Source of the DNA: a virus
DNA: 46,344 bases
Virus record (IMG/VR): IMGVR_UViG_3300035019_000001
Span: 1-46,344 of that record
Strand: one strand, 5' to 3'
Shown here: positions 6,854 through 16,025 of the stretch, one piece after another
Position numbering within the stretch: the stretch's first letter is position 1
Layout of the letters: each line of letters begins with the position of its first letter
Made by a program: the position numbers and the translations under genes
The notes under the pieces: model-generated
What the model was told of the DNA's origin: nothing
The model's database searches: none
What the model saw: the letters and a program-made list of their open reading frames with translations, nothing else

Positions 6854-6922
6854 ATAACCTAAAAAGTATAATTCCGTCTCCACAATGATGTGGAACCCAG
6901 ACCATACGGTACTTTCAGACAC

Positions 6923-6965
6923 AAAAAAAGACCCTGTAAGAATTTAATTCTTACAGGGTCTTCTG
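6923..6965. terminator. Strong bidirectional terminator
   Basis: GACCCTGTAAGAATT pairs perfectly with its inverse at 6946-6960, an almost loop-free palindrome. The minus side has seven T and the plus side TTCTGATTT. On the plus strand it ends the ParM/ParR-like operon; on the minus strand it would end the candidate small RNA. Confidence 0.8.
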
Positions 6966-7085
6966 ATTTATGAAGGTTACGGCTACTACCTCCATCTGCC
7001 ATTGACACGAGGAGATGCAGTTGCTTAACTAGCAGAGCAGGTTTCCAGCTACCCATTATTCTCTGCGGCAAGGCAGTCTACAGCT
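6923..7085 (-). ncRNA. Candidate structured small RNA
   Basis: Read on the minus strand, this stretch holds a GCAGAG/CTCTGC stem-loop, then an ATCTCC/GGAGGT stem-loop, and then a perfect terminator hairpin followed by seven T. It is clearly richer in GC than its neighbours and has no convincing coding frame. No known RNA family was recognised. The 5' end is not defined; it would start close to the divergent gene at 7090. Confidence 0.4.
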
Positions 7086-7089
7086 ACTT

Positions 7090-8205
7090 ATGGATTTCAG
7101 TTCATTTGAAGAAAATATAAGGAAGACAGGATTCCCCCTTGAGTTCCGCATTGCTGAGATTCTGAGAAAAGCAGGATGGAGTGTCATCAACAACCGATAT
7201 TATGCGGATGACTTGACTGGCACTGTCAGAGAAGTTGATTTAATTGCTTATAAAGTTAGAAAAGTTAGAGACTTTCAACTCTTTACAAGTATTGTTATTA
7301 GCTGCAAGAAGAGCGAAGATTGTCTTTGGGCTCTACTTTCAAAAGATATTAATATCAACGATGTGAATACTGATTGGAAACCTATTCATGCTTGGACAAA
7401 CCTCAAGGCATTAGAGTTTGTAATGTCTCAAGAAGGCTGGAAAGATGAATACTATAGCTATGTTGCTGAAAAAGGAGTGACTCAGTCTATACGCATTCCT
7501 GAAGTAGATATTTTTGCTTTTCAGACGATGCTGAAAATAGATAAGGATAAAAATAATGAGAAAGGAAAAGCAAAAAACGATACTCCTATTTATGACTCTA
7601 TAGTTGGTTTAATGAAGGCTCAAGCTTATGAGATGTCTTCTCTTCCTAAAAATGATAGACCTAATCGAATCTACCAATTTAACTTAGTGTCTATTATTGA
7701 TTCTGATCTGATTAGGCTTCATTTTGAAGAAGATGAAATAAAGGGATCTGCGGTAGAGCAAGATCACCATGTTGGCAGGTATATTCTTAACGGAGAAGCC
7801 ACATTTGCTCATGTCCACTTTATTAAAGCTGATGCTTTTGAAGGCATCTTGAATGATTATGATTCACTTCATGAAGCTAATGCTTCCTTCTTCCAAAATG
7901 CCTATGATGACTTCTATAAAAATGTTTTGGATGATTATAAAAGAAGAAAAATATTTCATAAAGAATTTTCAGAAGCGATAAAACCTATCATTAATTACAG
8001 AGTAAAAGTAGAAGATGGTGAGGAATTATTTATTTACTTAAATAAGCCCGATGAATCAGGATGTTTGAAAATTGAATTAGATCTGAACGAAACTCAAGTG
8101 CAGGAGCTGAATGAATTTCCCTTCCTTATCAGTACAACAGAGGAACTACTTAAAAGCCTTTACCATTATGAAGGGAAATTTAAATTTGTGACACTATCAT
8201 TTTGA
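7090..8205 (+). CDS. Restriction-endonuclease-like protein
   Basis: 371 residues. The N-terminal 100 residues look like an Mrr/PD-(D/E)XK fold: FRIAEILRKAGW with a helix and Glu/Arg, then REVDLIAYK with the acidic residue, and a strand ending VISCKKS with the lysine; a Ser replaces the usual Glu of the ExK motif. The rest is mixed helical and strand without a recognised domain. It lies alone between two terminator-like structures and convergent to the late operon, as expected of an accessory (moron) gene. Defence or DNA-processing nuclease activity is an inference. Confidence 0.6.
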   Translation: MDFSSFEENIRKTGFPLEFRIAEILRKAGWSVINNRYYADDLTGTVREVDLIAYKVRKVRDFQLFTSIVISCKKSEDCLWALLSKDININDVNTDWKPIHAWTNLKALEFVMSQEGWKDEYYSYVAEKGVTQSIRIPEVDIFAFQTMLKIDKDKNNEKGKAKNDTPIYDSIVGLMKAQAYEMSSLPKNDRPNRIYQFNLVSIIDSDLIRLHFEEDEIKGSAVEQDHHVGRYILNGEATFAHVHFIKADAFEGILNDYDSLHEANASFFQNAYDDFYKNVLDDYKRRKIFHKEFSEAIKPIINYRVKVEDGEELFIYLNKPDESGCLKIELDLNETQVQELNEFPFLISTTEELLKSLYHYEGKFKFVTLSF

Positions 8206-8283
8206 AATAAGTGTTCTCTTCAAACAGAAAAGGTTTAGATTTTCAGCTCCACAATCTCCAGGAGTTCAAACCAGCTATAGGTT

Positions 8284-8361
8284 CTAGTCTTTATCTAAAC
8301 ATTTCTCAAGCAGCTCATTGATCAGAATGAATAGTAGTATCACTAACTGAATGAGTTTCAT
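8284..8361 (-). CDS. 25-residue single-span membrane peptide (candidate)
   Basis: Starts three bases after the stop of the C39-like peptidase gene on the same strand and encodes MKLIQLVILLFILINELLE followed by a charged end. One hydrophobic helix makes a small lysis or regulatory peptide possible. A perfect 8-bp inverted repeat (GTTTAGAT 8233-8240, ATCTAAAC 8293-8300) overlaps its 3' end and may fold at the end of the late transcript. Very short, so it may be chance. Confidence 0.35.
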   Translation of the reverse strand: MKLIQLVILLFILINELLEKCLDKD

Positions 8362-8364
8362 CTC

Positions 8365-8943
8365 TTAACTCAGTAAATGAACCCAGAAAATTCCATCAGT
8401 GAGCACCTTCTCTGTAAAAGACTTATGGCTGAGCCAATATTTTCCTAAGTCAGGATCTCCACCCCAATTCTTTTCATATCCTTGTGGGTAAAACTCCCCG
8501 TAGGAATCTGAAAAGTGCCAACTTACAGGAGCACCCTTACTATCTAGCCTCACCCCATCCACACAGACAATATGACCACTAAGGGTGAGGTAGGTATGGA
8601 TAATGGCAGGCTTATTCTCTTTTAGATGAGCTATCAGTTTATAGACTGCCTTCCCTACAGCACCCCAACCTTCTACAATAATCAGTTCATCCTTAGCGCC
8701 ATACACTTCAGTTAATTCTCTAATGACTCCAGGCTCACGGCGATTTAACCCACGATCAGCACATCTCTGCACTAGTTCATCTTCAAATTGTGCAAACCTA
8801 GAAGCATAAGTCTGATTCCTAGACTTCTTCAAATAGACTAAGCACATAGCTAGAGAAGTCATATTGCAGGAGCTATCAGGATGCAGTCTATTATCTAGTT
8901 GTGGAAATAGCGGAAAATTAGGAAGTAAAAATTCACAAGACAT
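8365..8943 (-). CDS. C39-like cysteine peptidase, possible lysis protein
   Basis: 192 residues. DSSCNMTSLAMCL near residues 24-36 has the Cys-x-x-(S/A)-type nucleophile helix of papain-like C39_2 peptidases. HIVCVDGV at about 124 supplies the His, and a following Asp/Asn region (WHFSDSYG) fits the rest. Late position next to a membrane protein suggests a role in host lysis or wall cleavage, but C39 folds also occur in other roles. No signal peptide. It has its own gap from the preceding gene, which contains a terminator. Confidence 0.65.
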   Translation of the reverse strand: MSCEFLLPNFPLFPQLDNRLHPDSSCNMTSLAMCLVYLKKSRNQTYASRFAQFEDELVQRCADRGLNRREPGVIRELTEVYGAKDELIIVEGWGAVGKAVYKLIAHLKENKPAIIHTYLTLSGHIVCVDGVRLDSKGAPVSWHFSDSYGEFYPQGYEKNWGGDPDLGKYWLSHKSFTEKVLTDGIFWVHLLS

Positions 8944-8970
8944 ATTATTTTCTCTTATAAATAAACAATA

Positions 8971-8999
8971 AAAAAGCCAGAGTAGTTATTACCCTGGCC
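8971..8999 (-). terminator. Terminator after the putative holin gene
   Basis: GCCAGGG/CTCTGGC-type stem (GGCCAGG side at 8994-9000, GCCAG at 8976-8980) followed on the minus strand by six T. It lies between the membrane protein gene and the peptidase gene. Confidence 0.75.
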
Positions 9000-9020
9000 T
9001 CTATGAAATTAGTGGACTGT

Positions 9021-9431
9021 CTATTTGTGTTTAATTTCCTGAACAGTGTCATTGATTCCATCAACCTTTTTGGTCAATCTATCAATGTCTTCTCTATTGT
9101 GATTAGAAGTTCTGACTAGATCCTCAACACCAGAAGCTAGTTTTTTCATTGAATCAGCATTCTCAGATTGAGATTTAATAAAGGATTTGAACACATCTTT
9201 GATTCCTAGCCAATTAGCCACAACTACTAAGCCTAAAGTGCATAGAATGACACCTAGGCCCACACCAGCAGTATTTTGAAGTACTGCATCAATTACTTTG
9301 GCTTGAGTGTCAGCTTGAACTGCAATGTATGTTGTGCCTGAACTTGCTCGTCGATCAAGATTGATTTCAGTAGGGCCACTTGATTTTTCAGTAACTAAAG
9401 TTGTATTGTCGGTAGAGGGTTTTGATTCCAT
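9021..9431 (-). CDS. Membrane protein with coiled coil, candidate holin
   Basis: 136 residues. A polar N-terminal region (1-55) is followed by one long hydrophobic segment (about 60-82, GLGVILCTLGLVVVANWLG) and a charged C-terminal coiled coil with DRLTKKVDGINDTVQEIKHK. A single membrane span with a charged tail, placed between tail-fibre genes and a peptidase gene, is typical for holin-like or spanin-like lysis genes. Sequence alone does not prove pore formation. Confidence 0.55.
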   Translation of the reverse strand: MESKPSTDNTTLVTEKSSGPTEINLDRRASSGTTYIAVQADTQAKVIDAVLQNTAGVGLGVILCTLGLVVVANWLGIKDVFKSFIKSQSENADSMKKLASGVEDLVRTSNHNREDIDRLTKKVDGINDTVQEIKHK

Positions 9432-9436
9432 TAAAT

Positions 9437-10567
9437 TTAAGTTTTGATTAAATAGTTGCAGCTAACAGAAGGCTGTAGGACACTAACAGGAGCATTTCCG
9501 CCATTAGCATTTACAGAAATATCAATAGTGTTGGCTTGAATATTTGCATTAGCATTTGCAGCATTTAAGGAGATACCTGTCCCATTTCCATAAATGCCAA
9601 TGTTAGAGCCTGAAGTTTCAGTGTCGTAGTGGTAATCGGGTGCTCCTGCTGGCCCACTACCATCAACTAATCGACCCCCATTTGAATCACTTCCAAATGC
9701 AGGAATTACTAAGTGATGTCTATGCCCTGGATCGAACACACCATGAGCATGTCCAGGATCATTTAGACCGTGACTGTGAGGTATTTGATTCAGAACGTGA
9801 CTATGAGAATTCTGAGTGGTTGAGTGATTGTGTAAGGGCATCTGAGACACACTTAGAGAAACAGTCTCAGCCCCAAACCTAGCTCCGATTGGTCTAGCTG
9901 TAGAGGAACCTACTAGTGTTTGACCTCGTAAATCAGGTACTCTGAAGTTTAAGTTTGAGTCTCCAACTTGATTAAACTGAGTTCCGATCGCTGCAAATAA
10001 ATCAGGGTATGCAGTTCTCAAGTAAGAAGCGCCATTACAGGCTAAAAAGCCATCTTCTACAGACGTTCTGAAAGTAGGTTTGATATCTCCACTTAAGTAG
10101 GGTGATGCTTGAGCAGGTAGACTTAATGTTTTAACCTGTTCTAAGACTTGATAGCGTAGGTCTGAGATTTGAGAAACGGTACTAGCTCCACTTGAAACTA
10201 GACCTAACGCTACACCTTCATTTGGCAGGCTAGAGGCTTGTTGAACTACACCGTTCTTACTGATGAAAACATAACTGGCACTACTGGGAGGTACGTTAAT
10301 GCTTCCAGGACTAAAGTTGACAATTCCAGTAGGAGTTAAGACCGAGCCTCCTGAATAATTGACACTCAAGCCTGTTCCGATACTCAACTTGATACGATTG
10401 TAAAAACCGTAGAAGAGAGCTTTAATTTGATCAGGAGCATCATTAAGCCAGTCATCAATAACTTTCTGACCGTGACCGAAAACTTCAGTATTACCATCTA
10501 GAATTGGAAAGCCACTAGCATTAGCTAAAGCCTCAGTCCAGATGTCATTATTCTTAATTGTTACCAT
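9437..10567 (-). CDS. Tail-collar domain protein, fibre tip
   Basis: 376 residues. The N-terminal half is a beta-rich fibre segment (IKLSIGTGLSVNYSG). The C-terminal half is a phage Tail Collar domain: DGFLACNGASY, NFRVPDLRGQTLVG and a histidine-rich strip with HxH pairs (HSH, HSH, HAH, HRHH), as in T4 gp12-like tips that bind metal ions, ending VLQPSVSCNYLIK. It probably contacts the host surface. It follows a terminator (10591-10620), so its expression can be set apart from the other late genes. Confidence 0.82.
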   Translation of the reverse strand: MVTIKNNDIWTEALANASGFPILDGNTEVFGHGQKVIDDWLNDAPDQIKALFYGFYNRIKLSIGTGLSVNYSGGSVLTPTGIVNFSPGSINVPPSSASYVFISKNGVVQQASSLPNEGVALGLVSSGASTVSQISDLRYQVLEQVKTLSLPAQASPYLSGDIKPTFRTSVEDGFLACNGASYLRTAYPDLFAAIGTQFNQVGDSNLNFRVPDLRGQTLVGSSTARPIGARFGAETVSLSVSQMPLHNHSTTQNSHSHVLNQIPHSHGLNDPGHAHGVFDPGHRHHLVIPAFGSDSNGGRLVDGSGPAGAPDYHYDTETSGSNIGIYGNGTGISLNAANANANIQANTIDISVNANGGNAPVSVLQPSVSCNYLIKT

Positions 10568-10590
10568 TTTAATCTATATATATTTAATTA

Positions 10591-10620
10591 AAAAAGACCC
10601 TAGAAATTAATCTAGAGTCT
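10591..10620 (-). terminator. Terminator inside the late region
   Basis: AGACTCTAGA and TCTAGGGTCT form a stem with one mismatch, followed on the minus strand by TTTTTTAATT. It lies after the gene at 10640-11368 and before the tip protein gene. Confidence 0.75.
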
Positions 10621-10639
10621 CTACTTTCAGCACCTTTAA

Positions 10640-11368
10640 TTAAGGTAATTCTTGATAGGTTAAAGTTACTGTGCCTGTAATATTTCCGGTTCCTGCAATA
10701 GCTTTTGTATACAGACCTAAGGCACTATCAGAGATTTCCTCATCGTAGTCATAATTAATAAAAGTACGTCCACCTACAGTAAAAGAAGTAAATGTAGGGG
10801 TATCTAAAGGGGTATCCAAACCATTATCCTGATAGATAATTCCAGATTCAAAATCCCAATCAATTCCACCACTCAGAATCAAAACATTTAATCTTTTGAT
10901 TTTGATTCTACCTGCAAAAGGTTTAGCGGTTCTTTGAAATTTAGATATAGTATTTCCAGAAAGTTCCATTTCTAAAGTGTAGACAGGAGCTACCTTTTGC
11001 CTAAAAGATTCAATAGAGGTTAAGATTTTAGCTACTCTAAGAGCCCCTGTAGTTAAAGTGTCGTTTACAATTCCAGTTGGAAATAGGGTACTTAATTCAA
11101 TAGGGCTAACGTCAGCAGGAATTAGAAAATCAAACTCTAAGTAAACTACCTCGTCACTTGTAAATTTGAGATGATAGCTGACCTCTTCAGAGACAGATAA
11201 TTCAATATTAACTACTCCAGAGGTAATATTAAAGATGTGACTCTTTACCGTCATCAGACTATTGGGAGTAGTGGAATCTAGAACCTTAGGGTTATTTAAT
11301 TTAATCTCTAGAGTGCCACTTAAAGGAGTTAGGGCTGAGTCTGTAATGGTTCCTAGTATTTGTGTCAT
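10640..11368 (-). CDS. Beta-rich tail-associated protein
   Basis: 242 residues, unrecognised family, no membrane segment. Rich in Thr, Ser, Leu and beta strands (GTITDSALTPLSGTLEI), ending in an Ig-like stretch (GTGNITGTVTLTYQELP). Its start overlaps the stop of the preceding gene by one base (TAATG), so it is translationally coupled in the fibre cluster. It is probably a fibre or adsorption accessory protein by position. Confidence 0.65.
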   Translation of the reverse strand: MTQILGTITDSALTPLSGTLEIKLNNPKVLDSTTPNSLMTVKSHIFNITSGVVNIELSVSEEVSYHLKFTSDEVVYLEFDFLIPADVSPIELSTLFPTGIVNDTLTTGALRVAKILTSIESFRQKVAPVYTLEMELSGNTISKFQRTAKPFAGRIKIKRLNVLILSGGIDWDFESGIIYQDNGLDTPLDTPTFTSFTVGGRTFINYDYDEEISDSALGLYTKAIAGTGNITGTVTLTYQELP

Positions 11369-11832
11369 TATGCTCCTGAACTAGCTCTCATAGCACTTGC
11401 AGCCTTTAACTGAAGCACAATATTATTAAATCCACACTCTTTTAGAATCTGATTTACTTCATCCATTTCTTCAGGAGTAATGTAATCTTTTAGTTCTTCT
11501 AATAGATCATCCATAAAGAAAGCTAGGGCATCTTCAATTCTAGTAATTAAAACTACCTGCTCTAATTTATTGAAGCTCTGAGCGATTGCTAGACTATCTT
11601 TACTCAAATAGAAGCTTTTCATATAAAGTTGACAACCTAAAAGTTTCTGAACTAATAGATTCCAATCTTTAATGATGACTTTGTTTAGTTCCACCTGTGC
11701 AGCTTCTAATTCAGCAAGAGTGGGAATAGGTCTTTCATCCATCCAAGTGAGTCCTGAAAGTTCATTTCCTCTCAAAGCAAATTCTGCCCCTGGTGCTAAA
11801 TACATGAGGCATTCTACTAAATTAATTTTCAT
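11368..11832 (-). CDS. Putative tail-fibre assembly or accessory protein
   Basis: 154 residues. LAPGAEFALRGNELSGLTW followed by PTLAELEAAQ matches the pattern of small proteins encoded beside fibre genes (start of a tail-fibre assembly/DUF4376-like protein). The C-terminal part is helical and acidic (LLEELKDYITPEEMDEVNQ). It lies eight bases after the fibre gene. Role inferred from pattern and place. Confidence 0.6.
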   Translation of the reverse strand: MKINLVECLMYLAPGAEFALRGNELSGLTWMDERPIPTLAELEAAQVELNKVIIKDWNLLVQKLLGCQLYMKSFYLSKDSLAIAQSFNKLEQVVLITRIEDALAFFMDDLLEELKDYITPEEMDEVNQILKECGFNNIVLQLKAASAMRASSGA

Positions 11833-11840
11833 ACTTTTTA

Positions 11841-14207
11841 TTAAGCGGCTATTTCCATTAGGGTGATTGTGGAGGTTGAAGCGCTGTTAACTTGTGCGGC
11901 TACAGATCCTACTCCGGTTGTATTTGCTATAAAAACTCTATATTCTAGTAGTCCAGTAAGATGATCAGAATCTAAATGATTTGAACTAGATGAGGTTATA
12001 GCCCCCGTGTTTGAAGTACTAATAAAAGCATTATCATTGGCGATTAGATTTAAGGTTGTGTAGGTTCCACCATTTTGTCTTCTTTGGAGTCGAAGACCTA
12101 CCCAAGTATTTCCAGATTGGTAGACTCCATTGATACTAACCAAAATCAGTATTTCACTAGAAGCAAATTGAGGGGTGATTGTAAGTCCAACTCCCGTATC
12201 AATAAAAGTACTGGAAGTTGTAACAACAGAAGTTGCTTGATTCATGTACTTCACTTGAAGGACTTTACCTCCAGCCCCAAATGCAGGCTCATATTGAGAA
12301 CTTGCACTACTGTATTGCAAGACCTGTTTATCAGCAGGGGCAGTACTACTTACATTTCTACCTTGAATCTTATTAGCATTATATTGAGCCGTAGCTGGAT
12401 CAACCCCTAATGCTGTTCTAGCGGCTGAAGCTGTAGTAGCTCCTGTACCTCCATTACCAACAGTGAGAGCAGTTCCTAGAGTCAATCCGCCATTAATTAC
12501 ACTGATGCTTCCATTACTTACAGATAAATTTGAATTACTGAGCGTCAAATTACTAGTGAAAGTTTTAGCTCCAGTAATGGTTTGAGTACCTGACAGTTGA
12601 ACGTTAGCTTCAGTAACCGCTCTCCAACTGGTAGTTGCTAAATCATATTTTAGATATTGACCATCAGTAGGAGCCGTACTACTTACAGAAGTTCCTTGTA
12701 ACTTATTTGCGTTAAATTGTGCCGTGTTTAAGTTGTAGGGTGCTGCCAAATCTACAGCCGTTCCACTAGTACCTAAAAACTTGAGAGTTCCATTATTTGC
12801 AAATAGAACTACGCCATTAGTAGGATTAGTTGTAGGGGCTGTAGTGGCATTTGTGATTCCAATGACTCCCCCACCACCACCAAACTGAGTAGAAGTACTC
12901 CCAAATTGAACCCCTGAACCAGCAAAGAAGGCAATGGAGTTTGAGATGAATTGACCATTGACATCAAATCTACTTCTGACTGCCCCATCACTACCTCTTT
13001 TAATTTCAAGAATGTTAGCAGTACTGGAACTTGAGTTAGGGGCAAGAATTAAAGCTGGAAGAGTATCGCTATCAGATTTAACATCCATTTTGGCGGTTGG
13101 AGTTGAGAAACCAATTCCAAAACCCCATCGACCGTTACCTGTCAGATGACATAATTGAGTGCCATTAGATCTGACTGTTAGATAATTTCCACTAGTTGTT
13201 CCATCTGAGGTATTAAGGAAAATACCTTGAGCAGCAGTTTGACCATTACTTTTACTCTTCAGGTCGATACTTAAAGCTGATGAGCCTGCATCATTATTGT
13301 CTGCTCCTACTGGCTTCTCATGGGCGATCTTTAAAGTACCGTGAGAATATTCCTGTCCAGTAAATTGAACAGCACTGAAGTCAGGGTTGCCCGAAACAGC
13401 ATTAAAGGCACTTACATTATCTCCAGAACCAGTTGTACAGATTGCCGCTAGAGTGTGATCACCACTAGTATTTCCTGAGTAGACAATATTAGTCTTCCTC
13501 GCTGTAAGAAGATTTCCGGTTGCAATAGTTAAATTCGAGTTAAAGGTTTTAGCTCCTGTAATAGTTTGAGTGGAACTCAAATCTACATTATTCTCGGTAG
13601 TAGGTTTCCAGCTAGAGGTAGCTGAATCGTACTTCATGTACTGTTTATCAGTAGGAGTTGTTGAACTTAAATTGACACTTTGTAGTTTAGTCGCATTATA
13701 TTGTGCGGTATCAGGATTCAATCCCAGGTTAATCTGAGCTTGACCTTGAGTATTAGCCCCTGTACCCCCACTAGTAATACTAAGGGCATTAGTTAAGGAT
13801 AAAGTGCCACTCAGATTTAAGTTATTAAATGCTTTAGTGCCAGTAATCGTTTGAGTAGAAGTTAAATCTACATTATTTTCACTAGTTGGTTTCCAGGTAT
13901 TAGAAACAAAATCATACTTGAGATACTGTTTATCTTCAGGTAGGGCATTACTAACAGCTTGACCTTGAAGCTTATCAGCATTCCATTGAGCCGTAGTATT
14001 ACCAACTTGAGCAGCCGTTACAGAGTGGGGATTACTAGTATCAGAAGTGTGAGCCGTATGAGTGGAAGTTCTAACCAAGTCACCTTTAACTTGATTTACT
14101 GTAGCTTTACGTGAAGTTCCTTCTTGTTCTACAAAAAGAACATCACTATCATTAATACTAGGAGCAGGGTCTAATGCTTCTAGTTTCTTTAAAATAATTT
14201 CAGCCAT
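11841..14207 (-). CDS. Long tail fibre with four repeated modules
   Basis: 788 residues. The start (ILKKLEALDPAPSINDSDVL) is typical of fibre attachment ends. Four copies of an AQ(W/Y/F)NA(D/T/N)K(L/I)Q module begin near residues 73, 168, 496 and 607; the first three continue to QYLKYD and a TQTITG(A/T)K end. Between them are collagen-poor, Ser/Thr/Gly-rich beta regions. Modular repeats let fibres change length or host specificity by recombination. It is the largest gene of the late operon. Confidence 0.8.
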   Translation of the reverse strand: MAEIILKKLEALDPAPSINDSDVLFVEQEGTSRKATVNQVKGDLVRTSTHTAHTSDTSNPHSVTAAQVGNTTAQWNADKLQGQAVSNALPEDKQYLKYDFVSNTWKPTSENNVDLTSTQTITGTKAFNNLNLSGTLSLTNALSITSGGTGANTQGQAQINLGLNPDTAQYNATKLQSVNLSSTTPTDKQYMKYDSATSSWKPTTENNVDLSSTQTITGAKTFNSNLTIATGNLLTARKTNIVYSGNTSGDHTLAAICTTGSGDNVSAFNAVSGNPDFSAVQFTGQEYSHGTLKIAHEKPVGADNNDAGSSALSIDLKSKSNGQTAAQGIFLNTSDGTTSGNYLTVRSNGTQLCHLTGNGRWGFGIGFSTPTAKMDVKSDSDTLPALILAPNSSSSTANILEIKRGSDGAVRSRFDVNGQFISNSIAFFAGSGVQFGSTSTQFGGGGGVIGITNATTAPTTNPTNGVVLFANNGTLKFLGTSGTAVDLAAPYNLNTAQFNANKLQGTSVSSTAPTDGQYLKYDLATTSWRAVTEANVQLSGTQTITGAKTFTSNLTLSNSNLSVSNGSISVINGGLTLGTALTVGNGGTGATTASAARTALGVDPATAQYNANKIQGRNVSSTAPADKQVLQYSSASSQYEPAFGAGGKVLQVKYMNQATSVVTTSSTFIDTGVGLTITPQFASSEILILVSINGVYQSGNTWVGLRLQRRQNGGTYTTLNLIANDNAFISTSNTGAITSSSSNHLDSDHLTGLLEYRVFIANTTGVGSVAAQVNSASTSTITLMEIAA

Positions 14208-14212
14208 ATTTT

Positions 14213-14845
14213 TTATTTAATTTCTAAAGCTTTATCTTCATCAGTTGCTAATACGAAGTCATCGTTGAAGGAGAGAACATAGTAATAAGCTGATGAGAAT
14301 CTTGTGTCATCAAAAATAATTGAAGATCGACACCAAACAGGAGCAAATAAATCCTTAATTCTAGCGGCTAATTTAGCTGAGTCACTATCTTTACTTCTAG
14401 TCCTCATGATGATGTCAAAATCCCAAGCTACAGTACCGATCGGATCTCCAACTCGTGAATAGCCAACTAAGAAGGACGTTCCAATTTGAATAAAGTGCTC
14501 TACACCTAAAGTATCTAAAATGAAAGATAGAACTCTAGCTGAACCTTTATTTATCCAAATGCCAATATTTCTATAGGAGTTATCTAATAAGGTTCTCTTA
14601 GCTTGTTCACTCCAAGTAACATCCCAAACGTCAATCCAACCAAGCATCAGGGATAGATAGTCTAAGTACTTAGCATCACAAGTTAGGGGATCTAATTGAA
14701 GTCCAAAGTTATCAACTTTAGATTTAGTTTCTACTAATAATTCATCCCAGTAGAAAGTTAAAGCATCACTAACACCATCTTCTAGATAGGTATCAGGTAG
14801 TCTTGAATAAACAGGTCTTCCACTATTCCAGGCTTTATAGGTCAT
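14213..14845 (-). CDS. Phage tail protein I (baseplate)
   Basis: 210 residues. SRLPDTYLEDG at the start and the LGWIDVWDVTWSEQAKRTLL block are typical of the P2 gpI-like family that joins baseplate J to the fibres. It overlaps the baseplate J gene by four bases (ATGA), which indicates coupled translation, and it keeps the order J-I-fibre seen in P2-like and related contractile tails. Confidence 0.82.
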   Translation of the reverse strand: MTYKAWNSGRPVYSRLPDTYLEDGVSDALTFYWDELLVETKSKVDNFGLQLDPLTCDAKYLDYLSLMLGWIDVWDVTWSEQAKRTLLDNSYRNIGIWINKGSARVLSFILDTLGVEHFIQIGTSFLVGYSRVGDPIGTVAWDFDIIMRTRSKDSDSAKLAARIKDLFAPVWCRSSIIFDDTRFSSAYYYVLSFNDDFVLATDEDKALEIK

Positions 14846-16020
14846 GAAGGTTCACCCACTCCTTTTAATGTGGTGAAGATATTATTGTCCTCATCTACAA
14901 ACGTCATGTATAGATTAAAAGCTTGAGGTAGGGAATAAGCGTTAGGCATTGGAATATTCAAACTTGCATCATTCAGCTTAAGTTCCTCAATATACTTAAT
15001 TCCTTTAGCAAATCGAAGCTCATACTGCACTTCTTGAATTAGGACTGAAGCACCAACTTCGAATTTAGTAGGAGATAAATATGATTTATAAATTTCCCAT
15101 AATTCGTCAGCTAACGGTAGAATTTCAACCCCATTAAGAACTTTAATAATCAATTCTCCTGAGATCTCAACTAAGTTCATAGGAGAGACATTCAGTTGAG
15201 TCCCTAACATCAACTTAAGGTTAATAGACTGACTGACCTCTTGAATTTGAGCGGGATTAGCTGGACTTCCACTAGCATCTAGACAGAATAGATGAACTTC
15301 ACCAGGAGCATAAGTAATTTTATCTGAACCTAATAGTCCGATCGCTTTACATCGAGAACCATTACCTAGAATAGTTTGAGCTAGTTCCTCAAAGTCATTA
15401 GCACTAACAGGATTTCGAGTATTAAGGGCTCTTAAAGCTCTGTTAATAGTTTCTTCAATAGTTTCACTATTAGCTCCACCTTGAGCCTTAATGTCGTTAT
15501 TAACAGATGATAAGAAGGCTAATGGTTGTAGATATTGATTGAGGGTATATGACTCAACATTGTATTGATCCCCTACTTCTCCAGCCGTAGCACTCACAGA
15601 ACCTATAATACTTCCAGCAGGAATTACTAGTAGTTCATTAGTGAAGAAGTTAAGGTTTCCATTAGAACTTACTACCTCAAAGTTAGCTGGAATTTGAAAT
15701 GCTTGAGTTAAAGGGGCAGTTAATGTAAACGTTAGAGTCGTAACGGCTTTACTTCCTAGATTTCTCTGAACTCCAGTTGTTTGTAGAAACTTAAGGAGTA
15801 GGACTAGAGGTAATTTATTTACACTATATAAAAGTTCAGCACCAGAGTAAGCTTGTCCTTGAATAAGACAAGTTAGAGGGTTATGGTCTGAAAAGTCATT
15901 CAGCAGTCCATTACTTTTATTAAAAGCTGTTCTTTGAGCTTCAGTAACTAGCTGCTCCTCATTCCGCTCATCTATAAGGGGGATATAGGAAGTTAATTCT
16001 TCAAAATTAGTTTCTGACAT
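14842..16020 (-). CDS. Baseplate J-like protein
   Basis: 392 residues. Contains the central block with SKAVTTLTFTLTAPLTQAFQ and IPANFEV, then AGEVGDQYNV and GGANSETIEETINRALRAL, all hallmarks of the baseplate J (P2 gpJ/T4 gp6 type) wedge protein. The length agrees with the family. It sits between the gp25-like gene and tail protein I, as in P2-like tails. Confidence 0.88.
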   Translation of the reverse strand: MSETNFEELTSYIPLIDERNEEQLVTEAQRTAFNKSNGLLNDFSDHNPLTCLIQGQAYSGAELLYSVNKLPLVLLLKFLQTTGVQRNLGSKAVTTLTFTLTAPLTQAFQIPANFEVVSSNGNLNFFTNELLVIPAGSIIGSVSATAGEVGDQYNVESYTLNQYLQPLAFLSSVNNDIKAQGGANSETIEETINRALRALNTRNPVSANDFEELAQTILGNGSRCKAIGLLGSDKITYAPGEVHLFCLDASGSPANPAQIQEVSQSINLKLMLGTQLNVSPMNLVEISGELIIKVLNGVEILPLADELWEIYKSYLSPTKFEVGASVLIQEVQYELRFAKGIKYIEELKLNDASLNIPMPNAYSLPQAFNLYMTFVDEDNNIFTTLKGVGEPS

Positions 16021-16025
16021 TTTAT

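Noticed and set aside
6895-6920. Group II intron domain V-like sequence
   Set aside because: Only a few bases of similarity; no reverse transcriptase and no second intron boundary.
6859-7071. 70-residue minus-strand frame
   Set aside because: It runs through a perfect terminator hairpin and structured stems; better explained as a small RNA.
11841-14207. Diversity-generating retroelement acting on the fibre gene
   Set aside because: No reverse transcriptase and no template repeat were found; the modules look like ordinary duplicated fibre units.
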